The notes below the pieces were generated by a model. The model was not told the origin of the DNA. It ran no database searches and saw nothing but the letters and a program-made list of their open reading frames with translations. 6,207 nucleotides of DNA. Origin: SXOA01 sp964444865. Lineage in GTDB: Bacteria; Planctomycetota; Planctomycetia; Pirellulales; Pirellulaceae. How positions within the stretch are numbered: the first letter of the stretch is position 1; each line of letters opens with the position of its first letter. The position numbers were made by a program, and so were the translations under genes. This document shows positions 4,983 through 6,207 of the stretch, piece after piece. The stretch spans positions 1 through 6,207 of the forward strand of contig CAYUJE010000362.1 in assembly GCA_964444865.1 (NCBI GenBank), in the 5' to 3' direction.

Positions 4983-6207
4983 TCATTTTGCGGGCCGAGA
5001 GGCCGAACACAGTTTCTTCATCGCGTAGCCCATCGCCTCGCCGATGAGGTAATAGGTCTCGGCGTTGGTGTTCCAGTGATACGCCTGTCCGCTCGGCGAA
5101 ACCTCTTTGTCCCGCCAGAACTCCTTGGTGCCGACAAACGCCACGTTCCCCTTAAACTCCTCGTACTCCGCCACGGCCGCCTGGGCCTTCATCAGCGAAA
5201 GCGCCCGCGGGTGTTTCTCCTCCTTGCCGCTCATCCCGGTCTCGGCGATCACGAACGGCAGCTTCGGCACTCCGAGATCCTTGCGGATGTCGCGGATGAA
5301 ATTAGCCATGTTCTTTTCGTACTCGTCGTTGAAGGCCTGATTGACGCGGTCGTTCCACCCCTGGTGCCAGCCAAACCCGGCCAGTTCATACTTGCGGTCG
5401 CCGAATTCCGGAAACTCCTGTTTCAGGTTGCCGAGGACTTCCTTGGTCCGCTGGACGATCTCCTTGTAATAAGGTCCGACTTCGCCACCCGAACTCGGCG
5501 GACGGAAGTCCTTGGCGAGGCTCTTCCCGCCCCACGCGAGCTTAATGAGTAAAACCGGCTCCTCGTATGCTTCGCCGATCACATGACCGAAGCCGAGTTC
5601 CGGGCCGATGCGGTCCTCCTTGGCCCCGTAACCGACGGTGAGGTTACTCTTTCGATCCAGATAGTGAATCCAAACGTCGTCGCGGATGGCCCACTTGCCA
5701 TCCTTCCCCAAGAGGTGCTTGAACTTGTCGGCCGTGGCGGGGTCTTTGGTCAGGTATTCCAGGCTCCCTTTCCCCTTTTTCCGCTGCGGGTCGGCCTTGA
5801 TGAACCCTTGTCCCTCCATGTTCGACTGCCCGGCGAGGATGAACACCTGAATCGGCTTGTTGGCCACACCGGGCTTGTCGTCTAGTTTGTGTGCGACATT
5901 TGCTTCCTTGCCAGTAATCACCAGGCTGTGCTTGGGGATCGTCAAGATGAACGCTACCACGGACGATGCGGTCATGCGGGAGTCGGAACCGTAGCCCGCG
6001 TTGTCGCGGTTGGGCTGGTAGTAGAAGCTGCCGTCGGTGCACTGGGCCATCGTGAACCACCACCGATTGGCGTCCATCAGCTTGCGAAAGCTGTCTGGTT
6101 CAATGTTCGCGGCAAGCGCCGTGTAAGCCATTCCCATCGCCGGCGAGCCGTGCGTATCGGGGAAGCTCTGCGGATGCTGGCCGATCACCTTGGCGTGGGA
6201 CATCGCT
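4983..6207 (-). CDS. DUF6288-like C-terminal region fused to SASA (sialate O-acetylesterase-like) domain, 5' end missing
   Basis: The frame is open to the right edge; the ATG at 6203 has an in-frame sense codon before it, so it is probably internal and the gene is longer. Numbering from that Met, residues 1-100 carry HPQSFPDTHGSPAMGMAYTA, FYYQPNRDNAGYGSDSRMTA and FILTIPKHSLVITGK. These resemble the end of planctomycete DUF6288 proteins (large secreted alpha-helical toroid proteins). After a short linker, a SASA hydrolase domain (about 117-400) begins with VFILAGQSNMEGQG; S127 of GQSN is the likely nucleophile. It continues with GPELGFG (200-206), LIKLAWGGKSL (219-229), GFGWHQGWND (277-286) and AYHWNTNAETYYLIGEAMGYAM (374-395), where H376 is a candidate catalytic His. 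SASA enzymes remove acetyl groups from sugars. Location cannot be judged because the N-terminus is outside the window. The stop is TGA at 4985-4983. Family assignment of the first part is from memory. Confidence 0.85.
   Translation of the reverse strand, partial: AMSHAKVIGQHPQSFPDTHGSPAMGMAYTALAANIEPDSFRKLMDANRWWFTMAQCTDGSFYYQPNRDNAGYGSDSRMTASSVVAFILTIPKHSLVITGKEANVAHKLDDKPGVANKPIQVFILAGQSNMEGQGFIKADPQRKKGKGSLEYLTKDPATADKFKHLLGKDGKWAIRDDVWIHYLDRKSNLTVGYGAKEDRIGPELGFGHVIGEAYEEPVLLIKLAWGGKSLAKDFRPPSSGGEVGPYYKEIVQRTKEVLGNLKQEFPEFGDRKYELAGFGWHQGWNDRVNQAFNDEYEKNMANFIRDIRKDLGVPKLPFVIAETGMSGKEEKHPRALSLMKAQAAVAEYEEFKGNVAFVGTKEFWRDKEVSPSGQAYHWNTNAETYYLIGEAMGYAMKKLCSASRPAK

Noticed and set aside
1..6207. 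CRISPR array, tRNA or rRNA gene, transposase, toxin-antitoxin or defence operon
   Set aside because: No regularly spaced repeats, cloverleaf or rRNA-like segments or DDE/IS signatures were seen, and every supported gene has a different explanation.

Overview
The window reads as planctomycete chromosome, most likely order Pirellulales. The evidence is a planctomycete-type ECF sigma factor directly upstream of a membrane-bound Ser/Thr kinase, a sugar phosphate isomerase/epimerase with the N-terminus typical of that phylum, and a C-terminal stretch resembling the DUF6288 family joined to a sialate-O-acetylesterase-like (SASA) domain. Family names come from recognising motifs by eye; no search was run. 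All five supported genes lie on the minus strand, so transcription runs from high to low coordinates.

Layout in the direction of transcription: (1) 6207-4983, the 3' part of a large gene that enters from the right edge. It ends with about 100 residues of DUF6288-like sequence followed by a SASA esterase domain. (2) 4982-4672, a 311-bp non-coding stretch with a good sigma-70-type promoter and an operator-like inverted repeat just downstream of its -10 box. (3) 4671-3718, a 317-aa helix-turn-helix protein of unknown role whose middle resembles phage small-terminase-like proteins. Its last 165 bp are packed with stem-loops. (4) 3625-3068, an ECF sigma factor with a GTG start and a Shine-Dalgarno that can fold into a small hairpin. 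(5) 3065-723, a 780-aa kinase with about ten membrane spans, beginning 2 nt after the sigma stop. (6) 722-525, a spacer with a bulged hairpin and a 54-bp imperfect inverted repeat of probable dispersed type. (7) 524-1, the 5' part of the TIM-barrel isomerase/epimerase, which runs off the left edge.

Functionally, the sigma/kinase pair is the clear module. The kinase probably senses something at or across the membrane and controls the sigma factor by phosphorylation, because no anti-sigma gene is adjacent. The HTH gene has its own promoter and could either be autoregulated or be a stand-alone relic of a phage or mobile element; its link to the sigma/kinase pair is only same-strand proximity (92-bp gap). 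The two outer genes fit the carbohydrate- and sulfated-glycan-rich metabolism of planctomycetes, but nothing in the sequence ties them to the signalling pair.

The observations most worth following up are the SASA fusion, the promoter-abutting inverted repeat, the 16-bp hairpin inside the HTH gene, the hairpin over the sigma ribosome binding site, and the 54-bp inverted repeat.
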